From NCBI GenBank assembly GCA_035267185.1, contig DATFLY010000034.1, forward strand, positions 1-48,649: a stretch of 48,649 nt of DNA. Reading direction: 5' to 3'. The position numbers and the translations under genes were made by a program. Origin of the DNA: JAUIBE01 sp035267185. GTDB lineage: Bacteria > Pseudomonadota > Gammaproteobacteria > Xanthomonadales > SZUA-36. Position 1 is the stretch's first letter; every line of letters begins with the position of its first letter. The notes beneath the pieces are model-generated. The model was not told the origin of the DNA, did not search any database, and was given only the letters and a program-made list of their open reading frames with translations. Of this stretch, positions 26,173-35,008 are shown piece after piece.

Positions 26173-27363
26173 TCAGGCAGGCTCAGGTTTTCTGGAAAGC
26201 GATCCCCAGGCGCGGGTAAAAAGGAGCAGCAAAGAAAAACCAAGGACAGGAACGGCTCCCGCCCATAACAACCCACTCCAATCAACCGCAAACAAAAACC
26301 ATCCGGATCCGAGGGACACCAGCGCCTGCAACGAGAATGTCAGGAAATCATTAAACGACTGCACCTGGAAACGTTCTTCCCGCCGGTGCCCCAGAGCCAG
26401 CAGGTTTGTGCCCGTCAGGAACAGGAAATTCCAGCCGATTCCCAGCAAAGACAGCGCCACCAGGTAATGTGGAAACGTCACGCCTGACAGCCCTGTTGCA
26501 AGCGTAGCCGCCAACGCAACAACGCCGAGCCACAACATGCCCCGCGCTCCCAGCCGGCCATAGAAGAACGCAAAAACCATTGAAGGCAGGTACATGGCAA
26601 TAATGTGTGACTGGATCACAACCTTTGTTGCCTCAATGCTATGGCCCGAATGCTCATGCATTGAGATGGGCGTCGCTGTCATCAGGAACGTCATCACGGC
26701 ATAAGCTGCCGCTGAAGAAGACACCGCAAGAATCACGACAGGGTTTTGCAGCACCTCACGCAATGGACGTCCTGCCGCATGACCCTGCAAATCGGCAGGG
26801 CCCTGCTCGCGATAGTAAGCAATCAGGATCATTCCCACTGCATAACAACCCATCAGCAAAAAATAGGAACCTGCATATTCAGTGTCCAGGAGCATTCGCC
26901 CCTGCACTGCCATTTCCGGCCCGATAAAAGCACCCAAAATTCCACCAAGCAACAGGACTGAAGTCGCTGCCGGCGCCATCGCAGCCGGAACAAGTTCCAG
27001 AGCTGCAAATCGATATTGATGGCCTGCTGCTGCTGCCCAGCCCATGACGAACGTTGCAAAGCAATAGCCGAAGAAGGTTTCGTATATCAGGCTGAGTGCG
27101 CCCAGCAGCGCCGACACGATCGCAAGCAATCCGTATGCCAGAAAGACAGAGCGCCGTCCGAAACGGGCCTGTAACCTGCCGGTTGGCAGGGTCGAAGCCG
27201 CCACCCCGATGATGGCCAATGCCACGGGTAGAGTCGCAAGGCCTGGAGTGGGCGCAAAATCTGTTCCGATGATCCCGGCGATCAGTACGGTCAATGCCAC
27301 CCCACCCATCATCAGGGCATAGGCAAACATCAGTCGCCAGACAGAAAATGGAACGCTTAGCAT
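26173..27363 (-). CDS. MFS transporter
   Basis: A 396-residue polytopic protein with about 12 predicted membrane helices. Between helices 2 and 3 it has LQARFGRRS, the family motif A, and a long loop (YREQGPADLQGHAAG) separates the two halves near residue 187. It is probably an inner-membrane transporter in the MFS_1 group; the substrate is unknown. It lies upstream of and in the same direction as the DUF937 gene, 49 bases apart. Confidence 0.85.
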   Translation of the reverse strand: MLSVPFSVWRLMFAYALMMGGVALTVLIAGIIGTDFAPTPGLATLPVALAIIGVAASTLPTGRLQARFGRRSVFLAYGLLAIVSALLGALSLIYETFFGYCFATFVMGWAAAAGHQYRFAALELVPAAMAPAATSVLLLGGILGAFIGPEMAVQGRMLLDTEYAGSYFLLMGCYAVGMILIAYYREQGPADLQGHAAGRPLREVLQNPVVILAVSSSAAAYAVMTFLMTATPISMHEHSGHSIEATKVVIQSHIIAMYLPSMVFAFFYGRLGARGMLWLGVVALAATLATGLSGVTFPHYLVALSLLGIGWNFLFLTGTNLLALGHRREERFQVQSFNDFLTFSLQALVSLGSGWFLFAVDWSGLLWAGAVPVLGFSLLLLFTRAWGSLSRKPEPA

Positions 27364-27610
27364 GAGTAAGGTCTGTTCAAAGGATCAGAATCCTGAATGT
27401 ATCCTGTTGGGATGTGAACGGCAACGATCATCAGGTGACAATCAGCTCTGGCTCCCATCACCATGCCAAATGAACAGCTGATGAGATACCATCCCTCCTT
27501 CGACCAGGCCAAACCATAAACACTTTTAATTTAATAACCCAGCGACAGATTGGTCAGAACCAAGACCACCAGAACAATTGAAATTGCCCGGGCCATTATG
27601 GAGCAACCCA

Positions 27611-28567
27611 ATGCGTAGAATTTTCAGAAGGATCTCTGAGCCGATGCTCAGGTGGCTGACCACCCTGTTGATGATATGCCTGTCTTTCTCTTCACTGGCT
27701 CAGGACAGTGAAGTGACCTACGAAGTCACTCAACTCAGCAATACCCTGACCATGCTGAAAGCACGTGGTGGAAACGTGGTGGTTTCCGCAGGTGATGACG
27801 GCGTGTTTCTTGTCGATGACCAGTGGCAACCAATGGCGGAGCAACTGCTTGCGGAAGTTACAAAAATCAGCGATTCACCCATCCGCTTCGTGATCAATAC
27901 TCACTACCATGCAGACCATGTGGGTGGAAACGAACTGATAGGGGGAAGTGGCGCCGTGATCATAGCCCACGACAATATTAGAACCCGCCTGAGCACTGAT
28001 CAGTTCAATTACTTTCAAAATGCCACGACGGAAGCATGGCCTGAAGATGCCCTGCCCGTTGTTACTTTCAGTGAAGGCATCACCCTTCATCTGAATGGAG
28101 AGTCAGCCAGGGTGATTCACGTTCCGCGCGGTCATACTGACGGGGATGCAATCGTGTATTTCCCGGAAAGCGATGTGATTCATATGGGTGATATCTACTG
28201 GCAAGGACTTTATCCGTTTATTGATCTCGACGGCGGGGGTACCATCCAGGGCACCATCGAGGGTGTGAAGACCGGCCTGGAACTGGCCGGTGAGAACACG
28301 CAAATTGTTCCGGGGCACGGTCCGCTGGGGAATCGAGATACCCTGCAGATCTACCAGGACTATCTCACCGGATCCATGAACAGGGTTGAACAACTGGTTT
28401 CAGCAGGCAAAACCCTGGAAGAAGCCATTGCTGCAAAACCCACGGCCGAGTGGGACGAAGTTTATGGCCAGGTATGGATTACGCCTGCCCAATGGGTCAC
28501 TTTTATCTACAACAGCCTGACCGGTGTCGATCAGTTCACCCGTATTCCGGTAAATTCAAGCGATTAA
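27611..28567 (+). CDS. Exported MBL-fold metallohydrolase
   Basis: From the ATG at 27611, with GGAG seven bases upstream, this is 318 residues; a TTG at 27578 is the alternative. A hydrophobic N-terminus ends near SLA-QDS. All metal ligands of the metallo-beta-lactamase fold are present: HYHADH, GHTDGD, GDIYW and PGHGP. It is close to the class of exported quinoprotein/B3-like hydrolases, but without substrate clues. It is probably an active zinc hydrolase in the periplasm. Confidence 0.88.
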   Translation: MRRIFRRISEPMLRWLTTLLMICLSFSSLAQDSEVTYEVTQLSNTLTMLKARGGNVVVSAGDDGVFLVDDQWQPMAEQLLAEVTKISDSPIRFVINTHYHADHVGGNELIGGSGAVIIAHDNIRTRLSTDQFNYFQNATTEAWPEDALPVVTFSEGITLHLNGESARVIHVPRGHTDGDAIVYFPESDVIHMGDIYWQGLYPFIDLDGGGTIQGTIEGVKTGLELAGENTQIVPGHGPLGNRDTLQIYQDYLTGSMNRVEQLVSAGKTLEEAIAAKPTAEWDEVYGQVWITPAQWVTFIYNSLTGVDQFTRIPVNSSD

Positions 28568-28626
28568 GCCACTCAGGATCTTGATTTGATCCAGCTGGTT
28601 ATCCAGGCAATCTTTTTCCCACTCGG

Positions 28627-29571
28627 ATGAATCTAACCAGACTTGATGCCAAAACCCGGGCCCGCTTATTCTCGCAACTGGCGCAGGCCGGGCATGCAGG
28701 TTTGCCCTGGGCCAGATGTATTCCCGTATTGCGAAAATCAGGCGGCAAATCACTCAGGCCGGTACTCGATGATTTCGAACGCAGGCTCAACAAGGGAGCT
28801 GATATCGCAGATTCAGGCCTCAGGGCAGGTTTGTTTCTCCCGTGGGAAGCGCGACTCATCGGGGCAGCAGAAAAGAGTGGCAAGCTCGACAATAGCTTCA
28901 GGTCACTGAGTGGACGTTATAAAAGCCGTGCAAACCGGCAGTCCAGGATCAGGGGCGGACTCATGTTTCCTTTGGTGCTCTTCATCCTGGCTACACTTGT
29001 TGCCCCACTGGGACCACTGCTCACCGAAGCGATCTCCATCGGCCAGTACCTCATTGGTGTTTGCAGCAGGCTGCTTTTGTTGTTTGGTGGCCTGGTGCTT
29101 CTGACCTGGAGTTGGAAACGTCTGGGCGTCCATGGCGCGGACAGCAGTATTTTTGCGATGATACTTCGAATCCCCTGGTTCGGGACACTGGTTCGAAGGC
29201 AACAGCAAAGGGATTTTCTTGACAGCCTGGCCATGGCGCTTGGCGCGGGCATCCCTGCATTCGATGCACTTGAGTTGGCCGCGGAGAGCGTTAGCAACCC
29301 GCATCTCAGAAGTCGTTTTGGCAGATCAGCGAAATACGCACAAGATGGCTCGACGATCACCGAATCAATTCTGCGTGTAAAAGCCCTTCAAAATTCTGAT
29401 GCAGAAAACCTGCTTCGTTCCGGTGAGCTGTCCGGCCGTTCTGAAGAAATGCTGAATCACCTGGTGGCCGGTCTGGATGAGCAACTGGACAGCCAGTATC
29501 AGATCATTTCCGACTGGACGCCAAGGATCGCCTACGTGGTCGTGATCATCCTGTTTCTCAGCAGCTGGTAG
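28627..29571 (+). CDS. Orphan GspF/PilC-type (T2SS F) membrane protein
   Basis: A 314-residue protein with two T2SSF domains, one at about residues 10-100 and one at 185-300 (FLDSLAMALGAGIPAFDALELA and ESILRVKALQNSDAENLLRSGELSGR). Membrane segments lie near 109-160 and at the very C-terminus. Usual GspF/PilC proteins have about 400 residues, so this is a short form ending right after the last membrane segment. No gspE or other secretion gene is nearby. It may be a solitary assembly platform protein, or a relic. It converges on the next gene with five bases between stops. Confidence 0.8.
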   Translation: MNLTRLDAKTRARLFSQLAQAGHAGLPWARCIPVLRKSGGKSLRPVLDDFERRLNKGADIADSGLRAGLFLPWEARLIGAAEKSGKLDNSFRSLSGRYKSRANRQSRIRGGLMFPLVLFILATLVAPLGPLLTEAISIGQYLIGVCSRLLLLFGGLVLLTWSWKRLGVHGADSSIFAMILRIPWFGTLVRRQQQRDFLDSLAMALGAGIPAFDALELAAESVSNPHLRSRFGRSAKYAQDGSTITESILRVKALQNSDAENLLRSGELSGRSEEMLNHLVAGLDEQLDSQYQIISDWTPRIAYVVVIILFLSSW

Positions 29572-29576
29572 ACCAT

Positions 29577-30080
29577 TCATCCGTTATCGTCTATCCATTC
29601 TTCGACATCCCCGGTGGCATGACTCATATGCGCCTCAGCGGCAATCTCAAGAGCTTCATCCCGGGAAGCATCGTGAATAAGATAGCGTTCAATTGCCAGC
29701 AAACCACCGGCGCGCCATCCAACGGTGCAGTGCAACAAGACAGGACCGGAGGCGGTGGTAATGGCCTGGTGGAGCGCTGCAGCATCTGCGGGACTGATTG
29801 CGGCAATATTTTTCAATGGAATGTGGACGTATCGCATACCGAGTTGTTCGACTTCAACGGCCTCGTCAAAATCATCGAACTCTCCAGGAGCACGCAGATT
29901 GATAATGGTGGTGAATCCCTTATCCGCGAGCTGTTCAAGCTGACCGAGAGTGGGTTGGCCAGCAACCAGAAGGTCATCAAAAGGCTCTTTTTGATACGGA
30001 AGTGAATCATCCGCAGACAGACTGGTGATGATTCCGGCCATCAAAACAATTAACGCAGGCAAACTAATAATATTTTGCAT
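29577..30080 (-). CDS. Exported DUF442 / beta-lactamase-hydrolase-like phosphatase
   Basis: A 167-residue protein with a signal peptide (to about residue 23, SLSA-DDS). It has the VAGQPTLGQL opening and the active-site loop HCTVGWR, a C-x4-R loop of the rhodanese/DUF442 phosphatase group rather than the C-x5-R of classical tyrosine phosphatases. The catalytic Cys and Arg are both present. It may remove phosphate, or handle sulfur, in the periplasm. A BLH-type function in sulfide metabolism is known for fused relatives; there is no such neighbour here. Confidence 0.8.
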   Translation of the reverse strand: MQNIISLPALIVLMAGIITSLSADDSLPYQKEPFDDLLVAGQPTLGQLEQLADKGFTTIINLRAPGEFDDFDEAVEVEQLGMRYVHIPLKNIAAISPADAAALHQAITTASGPVLLHCTVGWRAGGLLAIERYLIHDASRDEALEIAAEAHMSHATGDVEEWIDDNG

Positions 30081-30114
30081 TAAATAACTATCCTGTCTAT
30101 CTGTAATTTATATC

Positions 30115-31023
30115 CTAATAAGCTGCGTAGACAACAGAATTGCCCAGGTTGATGTTACCGGGCACTTTGTGACTCTCACCTGAAAGGATGTCCACGATCC
30201 ATACCACATACTGGTTTTTTGACCCCAGTATCGCTTCAACGGTTTCCTGCATAACCAAAGCATCCTGGCTCTCTATGTATGCAAGTGCCAAAAATTCGCC
30301 GTCTGTGGGCAGCTCGAGCTCTCCCTTTACGTTTCCTTCAAGATCGGAAAGGATATATTTCGCTTCTGCCACCAGACCAACCGTCGATTTACATGCCAGG
30401 CGGTTAACAGAATCGATCCAGACACTTCCCTGGAGTCGACATACCGCTGTCAGCCCGGGCAGTGGCGTTAGATCTTTCGAATTTGCATTCCAGGAATAAA
30501 TCAGTGATCCATCTGAGTCGTCCGCTTCAAACAGCAGTGTGTCGTCCGAGGCAATATTCATTGAAGTCAGCTGATTCTGGCCATGGGTGAATATGACCTC
30601 GTTAGGGCTCCCATTGATCTGGGGCACAGCATAAAGCTCAAGTCCGTTGTCATAGGCCACCACGTTTCCACCCGGAAGGAAGCGGGCCCGGGTTCCGGCG
30701 TAAAGATCCGCTGTTTCGCCTGTATCCAGGTCTACCCAGGAAATACGCTGCACCCGGCGACGATTCACGGACGCCGATTCTGCAATCAGAAGATGATCCT
30801 CTCCGTATGCACTGATCTCCCTCAACACAGTGTCTCCCATGTGTCCTTCTACAGAAAGACTTCCATCTCGCAAACTTAAGCGCATCAGGTAGGAGCCCTG
30901 TGCAAAATACAAGCCGCCCTGGTAGAGCGTGGACCGTCCGGCATCACAGGAGATCAACACGAATGAGAATAACAGTGAAAGCAGAACGGTCTTTATCAAT
31001 TTCCTGCAACTCCTTGAAAACAC
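30115..31023 (-). CDS. Lipoprotein with beta-propeller-like body
   Basis: The 302-residue protein starts at a GTG with AAGGAG about eleven bases upstream. A lipobox LISC places the lipidated Cys at residue 26. The rest is beta-rich with repeated short units (GGLYFAQGSYLMRLSL, DGSLIYSWNA, YVVWIVDILSG), consistent with a propeller. No catalytic motif. It is likely an outer-membrane lipoprotein of unknown function. Confidence 0.7.
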   Translation of the reverse strand: MFSRSCRKLIKTVLLSLLFSFVLISCDAGRSTLYQGGLYFAQGSYLMRLSLRDGSLSVEGHMGDTVLREISAYGEDHLLIAESASVNRRRVQRISWVDLDTGETADLYAGTRARFLPGGNVVAYDNGLELYAVPQINGSPNEVIFTHGQNQLTSMNIASDDTLLFEADDSDGSLIYSWNANSKDLTPLPGLTAVCRLQGSVWIDSVNRLACKSTVGLVAEAKYILSDLEGNVKGELELPTDGEFLALAYIESQDALVMQETVEAILGSKNQYVVWIVDILSGESHKVPGNINLGNSVVYAAY

Positions 31024-31192
31024 GTTATTCAGGGCTCCTTGCTCTTGGGTTCATCCTGCTCATCCGTAAAGGTTGGTTCCTCACTTTACCGGGTGGACAT
31101 CAATGCGGGTAAACCAATTTCAAGCTTCAGGGGTTAGTTTAGATAGCAGGTATCATCTTGTCACCAGTCAACTACATCAAGAGAGAGCGAAC

Positions 31193-31564
31193 ATGCCGGA
31201 AAAAGCGGAACTTTATACCTGGGATTCAATACCGAAAGAAAACCTGACCCCCTTGCTTGATCGCCGTGTGATTAGTGGTGATCGCATGATGATTGCGCAG
31301 GTTTTGCTGAAAAAGGACAGCGTTGTCCCTATGCACCATCATGAGAACGAGCAGATCACTCATGTCCTGAGCGGGACCCTGAGATTCCTGTTGGGAGAAA
31401 ACCAGGATGAAGAGGTCATCGTTCGCAGCGGTGAGGTCCTGGTGATTCCCTCGAACCTGCCACACAGCGCTACTGCATTGGAAGATACTGTCGATATCGA
31501 CGTATTCTGCCCGCCGAGGTCAGACTGGCTGGATGGCAGCGATGATTACATCCGCCAGGGTTAA
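31193..31564 (+). CDS. Cupin-domain protein
   Basis: From the ATG at 31193, with GAGAGAG just upstream, the protein is 123 residues, a single small cupin. The metal-site motif is HHHENEQITHVLSG at about residues 47-60, with a second motif VLVIPSNLPH near 83-92. All usual ligands (His, His, Glu, His) are present. The role could be a small metal-dependent isomerase, dioxygenase or binding protein; nothing nearby suggests which. Confidence 0.88.
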   Translation: MPEKAELYTWDSIPKENLTPLLDRRVISGDRMMIAQVLLKKDSVVPMHHHENEQITHVLSGTLRFLLGENQDEEVIVRSGEVLVIPSNLPHSATALEDTVDIDVFCPPRSDWLDGSDDYIRQG

Positions 31565-31711
31565 ATTGACCTGCATATTGCACCCTTGCAGACCGCCCTT
31601 TCAATGGCATTTGCGAAACTAAATGGCTGCAGGTACTGGTTGTGAATCCTGCGCACCAGTTACGATTGGTTTGAGATCAGACCGAATCCACAGTGTGATA
31701 TGCAGGATTGA

Positions 31712-32701
31712 CTAAATGGGTGGTTGCAGGGGTTGCTCCTGCATGGCGCCCAGCTGTTCCCTGAGCCCCAGCACCAGGTCTTCCCAGTAGCGGGGCTCGC
31801 CAAACCAGGGAAATGCGATCGGGAATGCCGGATCTTCCCATCTCCGTGCCAGCCATGCTGCGTGGTGAAGCATCCGTAATGTTCTGAGCGCCTCGACAAG
31901 ATTCAGTTCTGCATAACTGAAATCGCAAAACTGTTTGTACCCTTCAAGCACATGTCCCAGCTGCGCCGACATTTCCTCGTTACTGCCTGACAGCAGCATC
32001 CACAAATCCTGGATCGCAGGGCCGGATTGGCAGTCATCCATGTCGACGATGATTGGGCCATCACGCCAGAGAATGTTTCCCGGATGACAATCCCCGTGAA
32101 GTCGAATATTCCGCACATGGCCAGCTCGCTCGTAACAGGCACGGATCTGAAAAATCAAATCCTCGGCCAGGGAATTAAAAGACCCTTCAATATGTGGCGG
32201 CAGCCAGTGACCTTCATTAATCGTTGCAATGGAATCAACACCAAATCGTTGGATATCCAAAGCCGGCCTGTGTACAAAATCGCTTGAACGACCCACAGCG
32301 TGTGCCCTGCCAATGAACCGCCCCAGCCAATTCAGGGTGTCCTCGTTCTCCAGTTCCGGCGCCCTGCCACCCCGCCTCGGAAAGACTGCAAATCGAAAAC
32401 CGTCATGTGAATGCAGAGTCCGTTGATCAATCGTCAGGGGACCAACAACCGGAATCTCAGCTTCTTCCAGCTCCGCGGTAAACTCGTGCTCCTCGATGAT
32501 CTGGTCATCCGTCCACCTCCCCGGACGATAAAACTTGGCCACAACAGGCGTCTCATCTTCAATGCCCACCTGGTAGACGCGATTTTCATAACTGTTCAAA
32601 GCCAGCAGGCGGCCATCGGAGATTAACCCTATGGAATCAATCGCCTGTAGCACAGCGTTTGGGTCGAGCCGATAATAAGGTGTCGCAGAAGCATCATTCA
32701 T
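31712..32701 (-). CDS. srkA: Stress response kinase SrkA (YihE/RdoA-like)
   Basis: A 329-residue protein from the ATG at 32701 (a TTG at 32725 would add eight). It has the phosphotransferase landmarks LHGDCHPGNILW with the catalytic Asp and IVDMDDCQSG with the metal-binding Asp. The N-terminal LNSYENRVYQVG and VAKFYRPGRW segments with the ATP-site lysine match SrkA/YihE closely. SrkA is a serine/threonine kinase that counters stress-induced death in E. coli. It is divergent from the FKBP gene. Confidence 0.9.
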   Translation of the reverse strand: MNDASATPYYRLDPNAVLQAIDSIGLISDGRLLALNSYENRVYQVGIEDETPVVAKFYRPGRWTDDQIIEEHEFTAELEEAEIPVVGPLTIDQRTLHSHDGFRFAVFPRRGGRAPELENEDTLNWLGRFIGRAHAVGRSSDFVHRPALDIQRFGVDSIATINEGHWLPPHIEGSFNSLAEDLIFQIRACYERAGHVRNIRLHGDCHPGNILWRDGPIIVDMDDCQSGPAIQDLWMLLSGSNEEMSAQLGHVLEGYKQFCDFSYAELNLVEALRTLRMLHHAAWLARRWEDPAFPIAFPWFGEPRYWEDLVLGLREQLGAMQEQPLQPPI

Positions 32702-32907
32702 CGGCGCATCATAGCGGTAAACCAACCAACGGATGCATATTCTGTATCCTGGCGCTCACAGCAAATATTTTCCGAACGTCCACGAACAATACAAACAACA
32801 ATCTTCGCATCCGGGAAACTGATTCGTAATCCGGAAACGTAACTGATATGGTTCGGGGCTTGTCCTTTTTTATCCGGACATTTTTCTCAAATATTACGGA
32901 GTAAAGA

Positions 32908-33336
32908 ATGAGCAATGCCAAATCAGGCGACACTGTAAAGATTCACTACACCGGAACACTCGATGACGGCACACAGTTCGATTCTTCCAAGGATCGCGAT
33001 CCCCTCGAGTTCGAAGTTGGCTCGGGCCAGGTCATTCCGGGCTTTGACAAGGCAGTCGAAGGCATGGCAGTTGGCGAAGAAAAAACCGTCAACATCGAAC
33101 CCGGCGACGCCTATGGTCAACGTCACGACCAGATGATTCAGGAAGTGCCTAAAAGCGCCTTGCCTGAAGGGATGGAACCTGAAGTTGGAATGGGCCTGCA
33201 GGCCCAGAGCCAGGACGGTCAGCCCGTTAACCTGTTGGTCACCGAAATCGGTGAAGAAACCATTACAGTGGATGGCAACCATCCCCTGGCCGGCAAGAAC
33301 CTGAACTTTGACATTCAACTGGTTTCTATCGGCTGA
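32908..33336 (+). CDS. FKBP-type peptidyl-prolyl isomerase (SlyD-like)
   Basis: A 142-residue cytoplasmic FKBP with the IF (insert in flap) chaperone domain. FKBP marks are VKIHYTGTLDDG, VGSGQVIPGFDKAVEGM and NHPLAGKNLNF. The IF domain lies around residues 70-125. It lacks the His/Cys-rich C-terminal tail of E. coli SlyD (196 residues), so it resembles SlpA/FkpB-size relatives. GGAG is placed before the ATG. One base separates its stop from the next ATG, so the two are probably translationally coupled. Confidence 0.95.
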   Translation: MSNAKSGDTVKIHYTGTLDDGTQFDSSKDRDPLEFEVGSGQVIPGFDKAVEGMAVGEEKTVNIEPGDAYGQRHDQMIQEVPKSALPEGMEPEVGMGLQAQSQDGQPVNLLVTEIGEETITVDGNHPLAGKNLNFDIQLVSIG

Positions 33337-33337
33337 T

Positions 33338-33787
33338 ATGAAACGAACCGCTTTTTTTTGGGCAACAGCACTTTCGTTGCTGTTTTTCGGGCCTTTCGCA
33401 TACGCCGACAGCAAAGGACCACCGTGTGTGGTTGATGCATTCCTTCATGCACATGAAAAAACCATGCAGCGCGAAGCGGATGAGAGCACTGTTGACGAAC
33501 TGATCAGCCTGGTTGATGAAAACATGGTTTATGAACATCCGAAAGTCGGTATTCGTATCGAAGGCTCAGGTTCATACAGGCAGGGGCTTGAAGCCTTCCT
33601 GGGCGCCACTGACCTCGGGCGTTATGAAGTTCTGGACTACCTGGTCAACGGCAATACCGTGGCCATCTCCATGAACCGCATTTTCAGTGTCAAAACCGAT
33701 GAAGAGTGGCAGGAACGCTCAATCGAGCAATTGATGGTGTTCGAAGTACGAGATGGAAAGATCACCCGTTTGATCGATTACTGGTGA
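33338..33787 (+). CDS. Exported NTF2/SnoaL-like protein
   Basis: A 149-residue protein whose ATG lies one base after the FKBP stop. A signal peptide ends near AYA-DSK. The mature part (VDELISLVDENMVYEHP, AFLGATDLGRYEVLDYL, IEQLMVFEVRDGKITRLIDYW) has the NTF2/SnoaL pattern of a cone-shaped fold with a C-terminal ITRLIDYW strand. Such proteins bind small ligands or act as isomerases. It has no clear catalytic residue. Confidence 0.8.
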   Translation: MKRTAFFWATALSLLFFGPFAYADSKGPPCVVDAFLHAHEKTMQREADESTVDELISLVDENMVYEHPKVGIRIEGSGSYRQGLEAFLGATDLGRYEVLDYLVNGNTVAISMNRIFSVKTDEEWQERSIEQLMVFEVRDGKITRLIDYW

Positions 33788-33792
33788 GGTGA

Positions 33793-34935
33793 TCATTCGG
33801 CCCCGGTGTCATATTCACTGGGGCCCACAACCACCATTGGCTCACCTGTCAGCGCCTTGAACGCCGCTGCACTGAATGGGATGGTGAACCATGCATCAAA
33901 TAGTCCTTCCAGGAGCGGTTCACCGCCCGTGTACCGATTTCTGAATTTGGAATAATCCAGTTTTTCCTGTGCCTCTTCATTGGTGAGCCCCTTGGCCAGG
34001 AGAGCGTCCCGCTGATCTGCAATCGACTCTGCTGTCTCGATGATCAGGTCGACATAGGCTGTATCACGCTGAATCGCGCCGTGTCCGGGCAACAGCGATT
34101 TATAACCAAGTGCATTGAGGTTTTTCAGCGTCTGCACCCATTTTCGCGGAGGCACATTAAATCCATACGGAGTCGGCACCACCACCATGTCTCCGGTCGC
34201 AACCACCTTTTCTGCGGGCAGCCACAGCACGATGTCTCCGGCAGTATTGGCATCACCCAGGTACAGAAGCTCGATTTGTCGCTCGCCTGAGTGAATCACC
34301 ATTCGGTCTTTAAATGTAACCGTGGGAACCACAGGTGGCGAACGTCGGTATTCGGTATCGACGATATCCGACACTTCCAGAAACACGCGATACCACTCCC
34401 GGGTCGTCTCATTGACGGGTTCACCATTTTCAATTCCTGTTTCGACAGCTTCCTGCATGGAGGGGAGGTATCCCTCGACCCTTTCCAGGTTTCTTGCATA
34501 GTCCAGGTTTGATCCGGCCATGGCCGCGCGGGTGAACTCGTGACTGATGACCTGAACCGATGGGAACTCCTGGATGATTCGAGAAACCCCGAGGTTGTGA
34601 TCGCCATGCCAGTGACTCACAACCATATGGGTAATCGGCAGGTCAGTAACTTCTCGCATTTTCGCCATGACCTGCTCGCTTGTACTTGCAACCGAGCTGT
34701 CATAGACAATGACGCCTTTATCACCAACAACGAATAGGGAATTTCCCACTACCGGGATCCGCGTGCTGTCCTCACGCACCCCGGCCCACACTCCGGGGGA
34801 AAGTTCCGTAAAGGCAAGCTCAAACGGATCAGCATGCGCTGTTCCGGCAAAAGCGACCAATGCAAACCACAATACGGCAGACAGATGTGGAATCGCTTTT
34901 TTAATGCAAGATGAGTTGCCTGGATTACGTAACAT
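33793..34935 (-). CDS. Exported MBL-fold metallohydrolase
   Basis: A 380-residue protein with a signal peptide (cleavage near AHA-DPF). The HWHGDH motif supplies the first ligands and PGHGAI the last His. The middle motif reads DANTAGD where most relatives have GHT.GD, so His is replaced by Asn; some MBL groups carry this form. ATGDMVV gives the bridging Asp. It could still bind one or two metals. It is divergent from the AraC gene with only 73 bases between starts, and may be its target. Confidence 0.87.
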   Translation of the reverse strand: MLRNPGNSSCIKKAIPHLSAVLWFALVAFAGTAHADPFELAFTELSPGVWAGVREDSTRIPVVGNSLFVVGDKGVIVYDSSVASTSEQVMAKMREVTDLPITHMVVSHWHGDHNLGVSRIIQEFPSVQVISHEFTRAAMAGSNLDYARNLERVEGYLPSMQEAVETGIENGEPVNETTREWYRVFLEVSDIVDTEYRRSPPVVPTVTFKDRMVIHSGERQIELLYLGDANTAGDIVLWLPAEKVVATGDMVVVPTPYGFNVPPRKWVQTLKNLNALGYKSLLPGHGAIQRDTAYVDLIIETAESIADQRDALLAKGLTNEEAQEKLDYSKFRNRYTGGEPLLEGLFDAWFTIPFSAAAFKALTGEPMVVVGPSEYDTGAE

Positions 34936-35008
34936 ATAGATACACCGCCAGCGGGAAATTCAGGGCATTTAAACATTGGCTGCAACAGGCGTATTGAATA
35001 ATTCAGAC

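Noticed and set aside
27364..27610. Promoter or regulator site in an A/T-rich stretch between divergent MFS and MBL genes
   Set aside because: It holds several TA-rich hexamers but no well-spaced -35/-10 pair.
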